In this document: positions 1 through 7,137 of the stretch, piece by piece
How the letters are laid out: every line of letters starts with the position of its first letter
Position numbering within the stretch: position 1 is the first letter of the stretch
From: Isachenkonia alkalipeptolytica
GTDB taxonomy: Bacteria > Bacillota > Clostridia > Peptostreptococcales > T1SED10-28
Direction of reading: 5' to 3'
Assembly: GCF_009910325.1 (NCBI RefSeq)
Contig: NZ_SUMG01000024.1
Span: forward strand, 1 to 32,983
DNA length: 32,983 bases
Program-made: the position numbers and the translations under genes
The notes under the pieces: model-generated
Databases searched by the model: none
Told to the model about the DNA's origin: nothing
Seen by the model: the letters and a program-made list of their open reading frames with translations, nothing else

Positions 1-75
1 GGCGATCATTTCGTTTAATGTCATCGGTAATAAGCTAACTTGATCTTTATGCTCACCTTGAATATAGCGGGACAT
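1..75 (-). CDS. IS1182-like transposase, N-terminal fragment cut by the window edge
   Basis: Only the first 25 codons are present; the gene runs off the left edge. The peptide starts MSRYIQGEHKDQVSLLPMTL and continues NEMIA. This resembles the conserved start of IS1182-family DDE transposases, which open with a short basic segment, an 'R-x-Q-x-x-L-L-P' motif and then a hydrophobic 'L-x-x-x-I'. The start ATG follows a GAGGTGG ribosome-binding site. An extended -10 (TGATATAAT on the minus strand, about positions 99-107) lies just upstream. The family call rests on a short N-terminal match only, and whether the element is intact cannot be judged. Confidence 0.5.
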   Translation of the reverse strand, partial: MSRYIQGEHKDQVSLLPMTLNEMIA

Positions 76-293
76 CGAACCACCTCGTTTTCTTTCTATT
101 ATATCATATAACCATTGATAATACAGGGTTTTAGGGTGGTAATACTAATGTTTTATTGATTTGTTTTTACGCAACCTGCCGTCCCCTTTGTGTTGTCTAG
201 TTTACGCCGTTTTTGGGTATAAATGATATAGAGGAACCCTCAACAGGGAGGGCTTCCCGGCATGTAAAATCCTTCCTTAGGAGATGAATGAAA

Positions 294-533
294 ATGAACA
301 AAAAAGTCGGTTTTGGGATGGTCGGCGGGTTCCTGGGCTTATTCCTTGGACTGTTCGCCGGGGCTTATTTGGGTATGGTTATTGGCGGAACCTTCTTTGG
401 TTGGCTGGAATTTTCGAATTATCCCGGGTTAACGGGCTACGAGTTGGGAACCTACGTCGGGGGATTCCTCGGTATATTGATTGCAACACCCCTGGGTAGC
501 ATCATCGGTGTCCGGCGGGGGGGCAAAACCTAA
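294..533 (+). CDS. Small glycine-rich membrane protein, unknown function
   Basis: A 79-aa protein with two glycine-rich hydrophobic stretches (about residues 5-35 and 52-72) full of GG, GLFLGL and GGFLG patterns. Such patterns are typical of glycine-zipper-like transmembrane helices that pack tightly in the membrane. The tail RRGGKT is basic and probably cytoplasmic. I place the start at 294 because AGGAG (279-283) then sits about 10 bases upstream; the in-frame ATG at 288 would be too close. It stands alone between the transposase fragment and the next membrane gene. I do not recognise the family and assign no function. Confidence 0.6.
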   Translation: MNKKVGFGMVGGFLGLFLGLFAGAYLGMVIGGTFFGWLEFSNYPGLTGYELGTYVGGFLGILIATPLGSIIGVRRGGKT

Positions 534-624
534 AAATAATATGCAATGATCCACATTGCTTCTTTACAGCTTTTTAACACTGCCTTAACCGCTCCTTTCT
601 CCTGGCTAAGCTTTTTCAACCACG

Positions 625-640
625 TTTTACGGTCGTAAAA
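625..640. promoter_or_regulatory. Palindrome overlapping the -35 region of the 713 gene
   Basis: TTTTACG-GT-CGTAAAA has 7-base arms around a 2-base centre. It lies just where the -35 region of the downstream extended -10 promoter would be, so it could be a regulator binding site. The regulator is unknown. Confidence 0.35.
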
Positions 641-652
641 GTCTTTTTCATA

Positions 653-688
653 TGTTATAATTTTGAAAGTACTATGAAAATTTTCATA
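653..688 (+). promoter_or_regulatory. Extended -10 promoter and downstream palindrome for the 713 gene
   Basis: TGTTATAAT (653-661) is a full extended -10 element. The perfect 16-bp palindrome TATGAAAATTTTCATA follows at 673-688, over the expected transcription start. With the palindrome at 625-640, the promoter is bracketed by two dyad-symmetric sites, which suggests repressor control. The regulator cannot be named from this. Confidence 0.45.
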
Positions 689-712
689 TTAATAAGACAG
701 GGGTGATTTCAC

Positions 713-1162
713 TTGAAAATAATCAAAGGGTTGTACATCGGTATTTTGCTTTTTTTAAACACCGCTCTTATTGGCCTGGAGCTATATAAAAATACGATCC
801 GGGACCAGTGGGCAGAGGGCTCCGTCATTGGGGAGGAAGCCTATTATCAACTGCAACAGCTCCATGGCGTTACGAACTTTATCACATTGTTGCTCACTTT
901 CCTGATTCTGGGCGGCGCGTTGGGACTGGTGCTTTGGAAGAAGAAAGAGCTTATCAAACCCCAGATCATCGCCACCTTGGGCATCTCCCTACTCTTTTAT
1001 GTTACAGCCCTGATTACGGCGCTGATCACCGACGCTCCCCGGGGAAATCTTTCTCAGCACGTTCATTCCATGACCGGAGCCGTGGCAGTCATCCTGATTT
1101 TTTTACTGATTTCCAGGTACTTTAATCGAAATGAGCGAAAAGTTCGCGGGTTGATACACTAA
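713..1162 (+). CDS. Four-helix membrane protein with conserved-looking histidines, unknown function
   Basis: 149 aa with four predicted membrane helices (about residues 5-24, 53-74, 84-106 and 119-135). His51 lies just before helix 2, and His116 and His118 just before helix 4. This layout recalls small haem-binding or cytochrome-b-like membrane proteins, but no family motif confirms it. The start is TTG, as no ATG fits; it is preceded by GGGGTGA. The gene has its own promoter and is closed by a strong terminator at 1174-1199, so it is a single-gene unit. It may be a redox or stress membrane protein under repressor control; that is inference. Confidence 0.6.
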   Translation: MKIIKGLYIGILLFLNTALIGLELYKNTIRDQWAEGSVIGEEAYYQLQQLHGVTNFITLLLTFLILGGALGLVLWKKKELIKPQIIATLGISLLFYVTALITALITDAPRGNLSQHVHSMTGAVAVILIFLLISRYFNRNERKVRGLIH

Positions 1163-1173
1163 ATCATCGAAAC

Positions 1174-1199
1174 AAAGGGTCCCTATGGGACCCTTTTCT
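1174..1199 (+). terminator. Rho-independent terminator after the 713 gene
   Basis: AAAGGGTCCC-TAT-GGGACCCTTT stem followed by TTCTT, 12 bases after the stop codon. Confidence 0.85.
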
Positions 1200-1389
1200 T
1201 ATATTTTTTCTCAGCAATCCTTTTTTTCTTCCTTTTCACGTAAGCGCCCTGAAAAAGAGTTCACCGGAGGGCTACTGGGATGGATAAAAAAAGGTCTTCC
1301 TGGGTATAATTTAGATATATCCTTAATGAAAGTTCATCAGGGGTATTTCCATTGATTCCAAGACCACCGGAGATTTAAGGAGGAGACCT

Positions 1390-3144
1390 ATGAAAGAACC
1401 CAAGCGCTACCTGTTAAAATTGACGTTACTGATGATCCTTCCGATCCTTGTCAGTGAATATTTGTTTCGAACAAGAATGATCGATGTGCTGCAGTGGATC
1501 ATCGAAAATCCCATTCTTTTTTTGATAAATCTTACCTTGCTGGTTACCCTGGCCCTGATGCTGGGTTTGATCTTCCGTAAACTCTATCGGGGAGTTTTGT
1601 TTGTTTTTGTCCTAAGTATGATCCTGGGCATTGTCAACGCCAATAAGGTCACCCTTAGAAATGTACCCTTTCAATTGAATGATCTTTTACTGGTTCGGGA
1701 GTTATTGGTCCTGACTTCGGATTTAATAACCCCCTTTTCCATCGCCCTTGGGATTTTGGCAATACCGGTGATTTATGGTTTATACCGGCTGATAAAGAAA
1801 TGGTTCGGCGACAGTCCCTTCAGTAATAGGAAAACCACCGCCCTTTTGGCAGCGGCAGTGTGTTTCGGGATCTTACTGCTTGGACAGGGCCTTTACGCCG
1901 AGGCTTATGGACCCTGGCAACTGGGCTTTATCTATTCTCTTCCCAGAGCCGTGGTGGATGAGGAACCGGATACCCCAATGGCCACAGATCCCAAGGACCT
2001 AAATGAGCTGGCGGATCGATTGCTGGGGGAAAAGGATGAAAGGGAGGGTGCCCCGCCCCGGGAACTTGAGGACCCCCATCCCAACGTGATTATTTTCATG
2101 AGCGAAGCCTTTTGGGATATTAATCTGCTGGATGGGAACTTCACCCCGAACCCCATTGAAAACTTCGAGAACTTAAGAGAAGAAAGCATCCATGGAGAAG
2201 TGTACGTCCCGGTGTTTGGCGGAGGTACGGCGAATACGGAATTCGAGGTCTTAACCGGCATCAGTCTTAAAACCTACCCCGCGGACTGGCATGTGGTCTA
2301 CCGCCATGATATCCACGAACCCGTGCCCTCTCTGGCTTCAATCTTTAAAGAAAAGGGGTACCGAACCGAAGCCCTGCATCCCTTCTTTCAGTGGTATTAC
2401 CAAAGAGATGAGGTGCTTCCCCTGCTGGGATTCCAGCATTTTACCGCCCTGGAGGATTTAGAGGATCCCCCTACCTTAGGACCCTTTGTCTCCGATGATT
2501 ATGTAACCGATCGGCTGATTGAACAAATCGAAGCCTCGGAGGAACCGCTTTTCAATTACACCTTGACCATGCAAAACCATGCCCCTTACCATGCACCCCG
2601 GGGGGAGCCGGTAATTGATTTCGACCACTACTTAAATGAACGCCAGGAAAACATGCTGCAAAACTATGCCAACGGCCTGTATTATTCCGATCAGGCCCTA
2701 AAACGACTGGTGGATTATCTGAGGGACTCCGACGAGCCGACGCTTTTGTTGTTTTTCGGAGATCACCTCCCGATGTTTGGCGGGGATTTCGATGTGTACC
2801 GGGAAATGGGCTTTATCGACGATGAAACCCCGGAGGAACTAAAGGATGATTTAAGGCTGCATACCGTCCCTTACATCCTTTGGGCGAACTATCCCTTGGA
2901 AAAAGAAGAGCCGCCTTTACAAAACGCTACGGTCCTGCCTCTATTAGTTCTGGAACAGGCCGGCATGGAAAAGCCCCTGCACTTGCAACTGGTACGGGAA
3001 ATCCATAACCGGGCACCCTTAATCCAAAACAACCACTATACCGATGGGGAAGGCAACCGCTATGATGCTGACAGCGAAGAATACCAAAGGATTATTGAAT
3101 GGTATCGGATAATTAGAGACGAATTGATCGAAGAACGGCGGTAA
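1390..3144 (+). CDS. LTA synthase family (sulfatase-fold) phosphoglycerol transferase-like protein
   Basis: 584 aa. The N-terminal third has about five membrane helices (residues 8-26, 40-61, 66-83, 113-131, 150-168); the rest is an extracellular sulfatase-fold domain. Key LtaS-type residues are visible: Glu239 in FMSEAFWD (metal), Thr280 in GGGTANTEFE (catalytic nucleophile) and Asp458-His459 in FFGDHLP (metal). Family members polymerise glycerol-phosphate from phosphatidylglycerol or transfer phosphoglycerol to cell-envelope glycans, with Mn2+ at the active site. AAGGAGGAG sits 5-6 bases before the ATG. The gene is monocistronic, with a terminator at 3157-3200. The membrane part is shaped like clostridial paralogues, so whether it is the main LTA synthase or a modifying enzyme is open. 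Confidence 0.88.
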   Translation: MKEPKRYLLKLTLLMILPILVSEYLFRTRMIDVLQWIIENPILFLINLTLLVTLALMLGLIFRKLYRGVLFVFVLSMILGIVNANKVTLRNVPFQLNDLLLVRELLVLTSDLITPFSIALGILAIPVIYGLYRLIKKWFGDSPFSNRKTTALLAAAVCFGILLLGQGLYAEAYGPWQLGFIYSLPRAVVDEEPDTPMATDPKDLNELADRLLGEKDEREGAPPRELEDPHPNVIIFMSEAFWDINLLDGNFTPNPIENFENLREESIHGEVYVPVFGGGTANTEFEVLTGISLKTYPADWHVVYRHDIHEPVPSLASIFKEKGYRTEALHPFFQWYYQRDEVLPLLGFQHFTALEDLEDPPTLGPFVSDDYVTDRLIEQIEASEEPLFNYTLTMQNHAPYHAPRGEPVIDFDHYLNERQENMLQNYANGLYYSDQALKRLVDYLRDSDEPTLLLFFGDHLPMFGGDFDVYREMGFIDDETPEELKDDLRLHTVPYILWANYPLEKEEPPLQNATVLPLLVLEQAGMEKPLHLQLVREIHNRAPLIQNNHYTDGEGNRYDADSEEYQRIIEWYRIIRDELIEERR

Positions 3145-3156
3145 TCTTCAATCAAA

Positions 3157-3200
3157 AAAAGTCCCTACAATGATTTGTTATTGTAGGGGCTTTCTTTTTG
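3157..3200 (+). terminator. Terminator after the LTA-synthase-like gene
   Basis: AAAGTCCCTACAAT pairs with ATTGTAGGGGCTTT across an 8-base loop, then TCTTTTTG. It may also stop transcription of the converging gene at 3251. Confidence 0.85.
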
Positions 3201-3250
3201 TGGATTGCACCCAGGGTTACGCCGAAACTACACCCGGGTTTATAATGGAT

Positions 3251-3781
3251 TCAAGAATACTCGTGACTTTCGTAATGTTTACAGGGCAAGTGGGAGTCAT
3301 GGAGAATAATTTTCAACTCCCCCCTGCTGTTTTTCGTATAGGCAAAGGAATATTCCACCTTAAGCTCTTCCTTTGCCGATTCCGAGGTGAAAAAGTAATT
3401 TCCCATGGTCAGGGCCGTATTGCCGATGATTTTTATGCCGACGGTTTCCCATCGGACGTTACACCAGGGTTTGATGGCGAAGCCGTGATCTTCCGGGTAA
3501 TTTTCATCCCCTCCTATAAAGTAGGATAGGGCCCCGGAAAAATCTCTTCTGAATTGTTTGTCCGCCGCCAGTGTGGGCTTAAACAGTACGCTGCCTTCCT
3601 GATAATTGTAAAAATGTTTGATATGTTCTTTCGCTGCGGTTTTGTAATCCCCGCCGGCGGAATATACTTTTCCTATGGCCACAATCCCCTCGCCCCAGGC
3701 CTTTTGCTTATCCAATACTTCCTGCTTGGTGATCGTTTTTTTTGTGGTTTTGAACTTCGTTTTCCCTGCTTTAACCTTCAT
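3251..3781 (-). CDS. NTF2/SnoaL-like protein of the type often mislabelled phosphoribosyl-AMP cyclohydrolase
   Basis: About 176 aa. The helix KQEVLDKQKAWGEGIVAIGK is followed by a curved-sheet pattern with VLFKPT, RDFSGALSYFIGGD, FAIKPW, GNTALTMGNYFF and a final LHDSHLP. This run of motifs matches a SnoaL-like/CaMKII-association-like family that databases often name after phosphoribosyl-AMP cyclohydrolase, although it lacks that enzyme's zinc motifs. Its true role is not established to my knowledge. An ATG at 3781 is preferred: AAGGAG is 13 bases upstream, while the TTG at 3793 leaves only one base of spacing. The minus-strand promoter may use TATAAT at 3867-3872. It faces the LTA gene convergently. 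Confidence 0.65.
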   Translation of the reverse strand: MKVKAGKTKFKTTKKTITKQEVLDKQKAWGEGIVAIGKVYSAGGDYKTAAKEHIKHFYNYQEGSVLFKPTLAADKQFRRDFSGALSYFIGGDENYPEDHGFAIKPWCNVRWETVGIKIIGNTALTMGNYFFTSESAKEELKVEYSFAYTKNSRGELKIILHDSHLPCKHYESHEYS

Positions 3782-3866
3782 ACAGTTGATCAAGCTCCTT
3801 TATGTAAATATTCACCGCTTTGTTATCCGGCCTCCGGTGATCCTTCGTTAATAAGCCTACTTTTTT

Positions 3867-3890
3867 ATTATAGCATACTAGCCCTTGGTA
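3867..3890 (-). promoter_or_regulatory. Probable promoter of the SnoaL-like gene
   Basis: On the minus strand, TATGCTATAAT gives a perfect -10 (3867-3872) preceded by TGC (extended -10). The best -35, CTGATT, is weak. Confidence 0.45.
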
Positions 3891-4068
3891 AATCAGGTTT
3901 TGTTGCCGATTCCTTTCCAACTTATCGCTATACTGCTAGCCAGTCTGCCCTCACTTAGTGGGCTTATGATGGGTTAGTAAAATCATAATGGGTACAAATG
4001 AATAAGAACAAATCGTGGAAAAACATAAGTTGGCGACGGTAAAACAACCTTAGAAAGGAGCGAAAAAA

Positions 4069-4899
4069 ATGGCAGTGAACAGGCTCGAAAGCAAGTATCT
4101 GACCTTGGAAGAAGGAATTGAGATGCACTACGTGGAAAAGGGGGAAGGGGATCCGATGGTGCTCATTCCCGGGTTAACCTTTTCCTGGGAGATTTTCAAC
4201 GCACAAATCCATTATTTTTCAAAGAATTACCGGGTCATTGCCATCGATCCCAGAAGTCAGGGCTTATCCACCAAAACCGTGCATGGTAACGACTATTTAA
4301 CCCACGGGAAGGACCTGGCAAAACTCATTGAAGCACTGGAACTGGAAAACATCCTATTGGTGGGATGGTCTACCGGAAATCTTGATGCCTGGGGGTATTT
4401 AAAGCAGTACGGTACCGCCAAAGTACAAGCCGTAGTTACCATTGATATGTCCCCAAGACCTTTGTCGCCGAATGCCGATGATTGGACGGAGGCCAGCATC
4501 GAAGAACTTCGTACCGTTGTATCCGAGATCTTCATCAGCCCGGAAGGAACAAGAGACTTCTTTTCCGACTACACCAAAGAAGTGATGCTACAGCAGCCTC
4601 CCGATCCCGAAGAGCTGGAATTTATTTTGGATCTTTCTGCGAAAACCCCTTACTACGTTTGCAGCGCCCTGTTTACCAATGCGGTTTTTTCAGATTTCAC
4701 CGACACGGTAAAGAAGGTCTCGGAAAACGTCCCTTCTCTAATGTTTATTGCAGAGCATTGGGCGGATGTGGCAGAGCCCTATATGAAAAAGATCTCCCCG
4801 AAAACCCAAAACATCGTTATGGGCGGACATTTAATGTTTTATGAATCCCCGGAAAAATGGAATAAGGCGTTGGAAAAGTTTTTAAAGGAGGGGAAATAA
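4069..4899 (+). CDS. Alpha/beta hydrolase
   Basis: 276 aa, normal for a single-domain alpha/beta-hydrolase. The oxyanion-hole strand is LIPGLTFSW (32-40). The DPRSQGLS loop (60-67) is the usual 'D-x-R-G-x-G-x-S' with Gly replaced. The nucleophile elbow is GWSTG with Ser101. A likely catalytic His254 lies in GGHLMFYESP near the C-terminus. There is no signal peptide, so it is cytoplasmic. Members include esterases, haloperoxidase-like proteins and C-C hydrolases, and the substrate cannot be told. AAAGGAG precedes the ATG. It has its own intergenic region and no clear operon partner; the double-cubane operon starts 115 bases downstream behind a separate TATAAT. Confidence 0.85.
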   Translation: MAVNRLESKYLTLEEGIEMHYVEKGEGDPMVLIPGLTFSWEIFNAQIHYFSKNYRVIAIDPRSQGLSTKTVHGNDYLTHGKDLAKLIEALELENILLVGWSTGNLDAWGYLKQYGTAKVQAVVTIDMSPRPLSPNADDWTEASIEELRTVVSEIFISPEGTRDFFSDYTKEVMLQQPPDPEELEFILDLSAKTPYYVCSALFTNAVFSDFTDTVKKVSENVPSLMFIAEHWADVAEPYMKKISPKTQNIVMGGHLMFYESPEKWNKALEKFLKEGK

Positions 4900-4974
4900 T
4901 TCAAAAATCCAATGACAATCACAAAATCCATTAAACTTTTCAATTTCTCTTATGCTACATTTCTTACTATACTA

Positions 4975-4980
4975 TATAAT
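4975..4980 (+). promoter_or_regulatory. -10 element of the double-cubane operon
   Basis: TATAAT 33 bases before the start codon in an AT-rich region. No good -35 was found, so an activator may be needed. Confidence 0.4.
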
Positions 4981-5013
4981 TAAGACAAAATATTAACAAG
5001 AGGAGTGAAGTAA

Positions 5014-6168
5014 ATGAGACCAAGTTTGATGGAAAAAGTAGAAGAACAACGGGGCGTCAACTCCGTAAAAATTAAGGAAGCCAGTGAACAGGGAAAAAAA
5101 GTGGTGGGGACCTACTGTGTATTCTCCCCCCATGAAATTGCCATGGCCGCCGATGCCATTCCCGTAACCCTTTGCGGTACCAAGGAAGAGCCCATTGCCG
5201 CCGCGGAGGAGAAACTGCCCAGAAACCTCTGTCCCCTAATTAAGTCCAGCTACGGATTCGCTGTAACCGATACCTGTCCCTATTTCTATTTCTCCGACGT
5301 ATTATTGGCGGAGACCACTTGTGACGGTAAGAAGAAAATGTATGAACTGATGGGAGAAATCAAACCCATGCATGTGATGAACCTTCCCCAGCAGGGAGAA
5401 GGGGAGGAGAATCTGAAGTTCTGGGAAACGGAAATGGAAAAGTTCAAAAGCTTTTTAGAGGAATCCTTTGACCGAAAGATTACCGATGAGGATCTTCGGG
5501 CCGCCATAAAACTGGGAAACCGGGAGCGACAGGTCATGAAAGACCTCCACGAACTGAACCGGGTAAAGCCCGCCCCTCTAAGCGGCAAGGATATGATGAT
5601 GGCCCAGTGGTTAAAAGGCTTTAACGTGGATAAGGAAGCGGGCATCCGATTAGTGGAGGATTTGATTGTGGAAACCAAGGAGATGATCAGCGAAGGCAAA
5701 AGCCCATACACCGCCGAAACGCCGCGAATACTGCTGACCGGGGTCCCCATCGGTGCGGGATCGGAAAAGGTGTTGGAAGTGTTAGAAGAAAGTGGCGCCA
5801 GCGTGGTGGCCCTGGAAAACTGTACCGGTTACAAAGGTCTTGATACCATGATCGATGAAGAAAAAGAGCCGATCAAGGCGATTGCGGAAAAATACCTGTC
5901 CACCCCCTGTTCCTGTATGACCCCGAACAACAGCCGGCTGGATCTCTTAGGTCGATTGGCCAGGGATTATCAGGTGGACGGTGTGGTGGATTTAACCTGG
6001 CAGGCCTGTCATACCTATAATATCGAATCCTATCAGGTAGGTAAATTTGTCAAAGAAGAGCTGGAAATGCCCTTTATCCAGATTGAAACCGACTACTCCA
6101 ACTCCGACCGGGGCCAAATCAAAGTACGGGTGGAAGCCTTCCTAGAACAGATTCAAGGGGAATACTAA
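5014..6168 (+). CDS. Double-cubane cluster reductase (DCCP), 2-hydroxyacyl-CoA dehydratase D-like family
   Basis: 384 aa, full length for the single-subunit branch of the 2-hydroxyacyl-CoA dehydratase/BcrC family (E. coli YjiM type). Cysteines that could hold the double-cubane [8Fe-9S] cluster are Cys35 (GTYCVFSP), Cys73 (RNLCPLIKSS), Cys88 (DTCPYFYFSD), Cys103 (ETTCDGKKKMYE), Cys270 (ENCTGYKG), Cys299/Cys301 (TPCSCM) and Cys332 (WQACHTYN). In the characterised Carboxydothermus homologue, this protein takes electrons from an ATP-driven activase and reduces small molecules at very low potential. It is cytoplasmic and oxygen-sensitive. The stop codon touches the ATG of the activase gene, so the two are translated together. 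The natural substrate is unknown. Confidence 0.88.
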   Translation: MRPSLMEKVEEQRGVNSVKIKEASEQGKKVVGTYCVFSPHEIAMAADAIPVTLCGTKEEPIAAAEEKLPRNLCPLIKSSYGFAVTDTCPYFYFSDVLLAETTCDGKKKMYELMGEIKPMHVMNLPQQGEGEENLKFWETEMEKFKSFLEESFDRKITDEDLRAAIKLGNRERQVMKDLHELNRVKPAPLSGKDMMMAQWLKGFNVDKEAGIRLVEDLIVETKEMISEGKSPYTAETPRILLTGVPIGAGSEKVLEVLEESGASVVALENCTGYKGLDTMIDEEKEPIKAIAEKYLSTPCSCMTPNNSRLDLLGRLARDYQVDGVVDLTWQACHTYNIESYQVGKFVKEELEMPFIQIETDYSNSDRGQIKVRVEAFLEQIQGEY

Positions 6169-6972
6169 ATGGAGGCACTTTCCATTGGAATCGACATCGG
6201 ATCCGTGGCCACCAAAGGGGTGCTGATCAATCAAGATCATGAAATCCTTGAGAAGGTCCTGCTGCCTACGGGATGGAGTCCGAAAAAAACCGGAGAAGAA
6301 GTTTACCGGCGGATCCTGGAGAAAAAAGGCCTGCTGCCCGATTCCGGCCTTGAGCCTAGGTCCTCCATACATCCCCCGGTGGTGGTTACGGGATACGGAC
6401 GGGTGGTCACGGATTTTGCCTGGAAAGCCGTCACCGAGATCACCTGTCATGGGAAAGGCGCCCAGATTCTTCACCCCAGAACGGGAACCGTGATCGATAT
6501 CGGCGGGCAGGACAGTAAGATCATTCACCTGTCTAAAACAGGAAAAGTTCTGGATTTTTTGATGAATGATAAATGTGCCGCCGGAACGGGAAAATTCATG
6601 GAAGTAATGTCTACAAGCCTGGGAGTGGAAGTGAGAGACCTTTCCGCCCTGGCGGAAGGTTATGAGCCTTGTAAGATCAACAACATGTGCACCGTATTTG
6701 CGGAATCGGAAGTGATCAGCCTTTTGGCGGAAGGGGCAAAAAAAGGGGAAATCGCCCGGGGTATCATCCACAGCACCGCCCAAAAAGCCTCGGTGATGCT
6801 AAGGCGGATGGGCCTACAGGAAGAGGTGTTGTTGACCGGGGGCGTCTCCCAAAGTCCGCTGTTTCGAAAGGCCTTGGCCGAGGAGCTAAACACCCCGGTC
6901 TATCACCGGGAAGAATCCCAGTTTGTCGGCGCCCTAGGAGCCGCCGCTATCGGCCTTGATATCAACGGATAA
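6169..6972 (+). CDS. ATP-dependent activase of the double-cubane reductase (BadF/HgdC-type ASKHA ATPase)
   Basis: 267 aa, typical for HgdC/YjiL-type archerases. ASKHA phosphate-binding loops are visible: GIDIGSVATKG (7-17), DIGGQDSK (110-117) and LTGGVSQSP (222-230). Cys136 in NDKCAAGTGKF and Cys174 in NNMCTVFAESE are the two ligands each monomer supplies to the single [4Fe-4S] cluster bridging the homodimer. ATP hydrolysis drives an electron from that cluster into the partner protein at 5014. The start codon follows the partner's stop directly, with AAGGGG inside its last codons, indicating translational coupling. A large-loop hairpin follows at 7011. Confidence 0.9.
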   Translation: MEALSIGIDIGSVATKGVLINQDHEILEKVLLPTGWSPKKTGEEVYRRILEKKGLLPDSGLEPRSSIHPPVVVTGYGRVVTDFAWKAVTEITCHGKGAQILHPRTGTVIDIGGQDSKIIHLSKTGKVLDFLMNDKCAAGTGKFMEVMSTSLGVEVRDLSALAEGYEPCKINNMCTVFAESEVISLLAEGAKKGEIARGIIHSTAQKASVMLRRMGLQEEVLLTGGVSQSPLFRKALAEELNTPVYHREESQFVGALGAAAIGLDING

Positions 6973-7010
6973 ACAACGGATAAAACAACAACGGATATAA
7001 AAGACCAGCC

Positions 7011-7056
7011 ATAACCGTCGGAAGGATGAGTAAAAACCTAACGACGGTTATTTTAC
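7011..7056 (+). terminator. Likely terminator of the double-cubane operon
   Basis: ATAACCGTCG pairs with CGACGGTTAT over a 21-base loop and is followed by TTTACG. The loop is long and the T-tract short, so efficiency may be modest. Confidence 0.55.
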
Positions 7057-7137
7057 GTTGATTATTGTTCATAATCAGTTCATACTTCTTTGCTACTATT
7101 GACATCATCTAAGGAATGACGATAGGAGGAAGACATT

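Noticed and set aside
3251-3781. Annotation as a true phosphoribosyl-AMP cyclohydrolase (HisI).
   Set aside because: The His and Cys zinc ligands of HisI are absent, the fold pattern is NTF2/SnoaL-like, and no other histidine biosynthesis gene is near.
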